Shown here piece by piece: positions 63,652 through 64,000 of a stretch of 64,000 bases of DNA (its first letter is position 1; each line of letters starts with the position of its first letter). The notes beneath the pieces are model-generated. The model saw nothing but the letters and a program-made list of their open reading frames with translations, was not told the origin of the DNA and did no database searches. Location of the stretch: positions 372,001 through 436,000 of the forward strand of contig CALMNL010000003.1 of the NCBI GenBank assembly GCA_937868765.1. The letters run 5' to 3'. This DNA comes from an uncultured Desulfatitalea sp. (GTDB lineage: Bacteria > Desulfobacterota > Desulfobacteria > Desulfobacterales > Desulfosarcinaceae). The translations under genes were made by a program, and so were the position numbers.

Positions 63652-64000
63652 GTGGTTCCATCCAGCCGTTATTTTCATCCTGGGGGCGTTCCTGGTGCCC
63701 TTCGTGCGCGGCAAGGCGCAGCAGGCTTACATCCTGCTGCTGCCGGCGCTGGCCATCTTCGCGGTGTACCGCATGACGGCCGGAGACTACTGGACCTACT
63801 CGTTCATGGGAAACCAACTGGTCTTCGGCCATGTGGACAAACTGAGCGTCGTTTTCGCCTGGGTGTTCACTATTGCCGCATTCATCGGCATGGTCTATGC
63901 GCTGCACATTAAAGACAGCGGCCAGCACGTAGCGGCATTCCTCTATATCGGCGGCTCCTTGGGGGTCACCTTCGCTGGTGACTACTTCACCCTCTTCGTC
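63644..64000 (+). CDS. Second antiporter-like complex I subunit, cut by the window edge
   Basis: The first 119 residues of a membrane protein are seen, and the rest lies outside. The pattern FHPAVIFILGAFLVPFVRGKAQQAY..., then DKLSVVFAWVFTIAAFIGMVYALH and the GDYFTLFV end, fits the first helices of NuoL/M/N-like or MrpA/D-like subunits. The start overlaps the small membrane protein by eight bases. Confidence 0.85.
   Translation, partial: MTEWFHPAVIFILGAFLVPFVRGKAQQAYILLLPALAIFAVYRMTAGDYWTYSFMGNQLVFGHVDKLSVVFAWVFTIAAFIGMVYALHIKDSGQHVAAFLYIGGSLGVTFAGDYFTLFV

Overview
The window reads as a chromosome segment of a Gram-negative anaerobe, most likely a sulfate-reducing Desulfobacterota (former Deltaproteobacteria, Desulfobacterales-like). 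Evidence: radical-SAM enzymes of the siroheme-dependent heme pathway (AhbC and AhbD types), an MglA/roadblock pair, PATAN/DUF4388 proteins, a complex I without NuoE and without the FMN module, and the order rpsB-tsf-pyrH-frr-uppS-cdsA-dxr-rseP. The lineage is an inference from gene content; no marker search was run.

Region 1 (1-11.4 kb) is an unusual chemosensory locus, all on the + strand: the end of a DUF4388 protein, a zinc-ribbon/receiver/CheB-like protein, CheW, a single-domain CheY, a very large CheA (about 1540 residues) with three tandem [Hpt + pseudo-Hpt] units, a DUF4388/receiver/CheB-like protein, a receiver/CheB-like protein, and a zinc-ribbon ParA-like ATPase. All three receivers look intact, yet each CheB-like effector domain has lost a different part of the Ser-His-Asp triad. 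No chemoreceptor and no CheR lie in the window. The CheB-like protein and the ParA share a zinc ribbon with identical cysteine spacing. This is the best candidate for a poorly described system. A NitT/TauT-type ABC transporter with a membrane-anchored binding protein (11.6-14.3 kb) and a Trk/Ktr potassium uptake pair (14.3-16.4 kb) follow.

Region 2 (16.4-23.2 kb) has a polarity/surface flavour: a roadblock-MglA-coiled-coil operon (- strand), a PilZ protein, a MinD/FlhG-like ATPase, a cNMP-PilZ fusion, an AMIN-domain membrane protein and a CBS-ACT protein.

Region 3 (23.4-30.5 kb, - strand) holds a ClpX-like unfoldase translationally coupled to ahbC-hemB-ahbD, then tRNA-Arg(CCG), folC and rpsU. 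Region 4 (30.7-46.7 kb, + strand) is housekeeping: adk, rho, rpmE, prfA, prmC, rpsB-tsf-pyrH-frr-uppS-cdsA-dxr-rseP, a PurS-PurS-PurL fusion and purQ. Region 5 (46.7-52 kb) has an SDR oxidoreductase, a DUF3786 protein, a YtfJ-like protein, an acyl-CoA dehydrogenase, an MBL-fold hydrolase and an orphan cNMP-binding protein.

Region 6 (52.4-64 kb) is a respiratory complex I operon. A protein made of only the NuoF cluster-N3 domain fused to a GltD-like flavoprotein is followed by NuoG, A, B, C, D, H, I, J, K, an antiporter-like subunit, an 84-residue membrane protein and a second antiporter-like subunit cut by the window edge.
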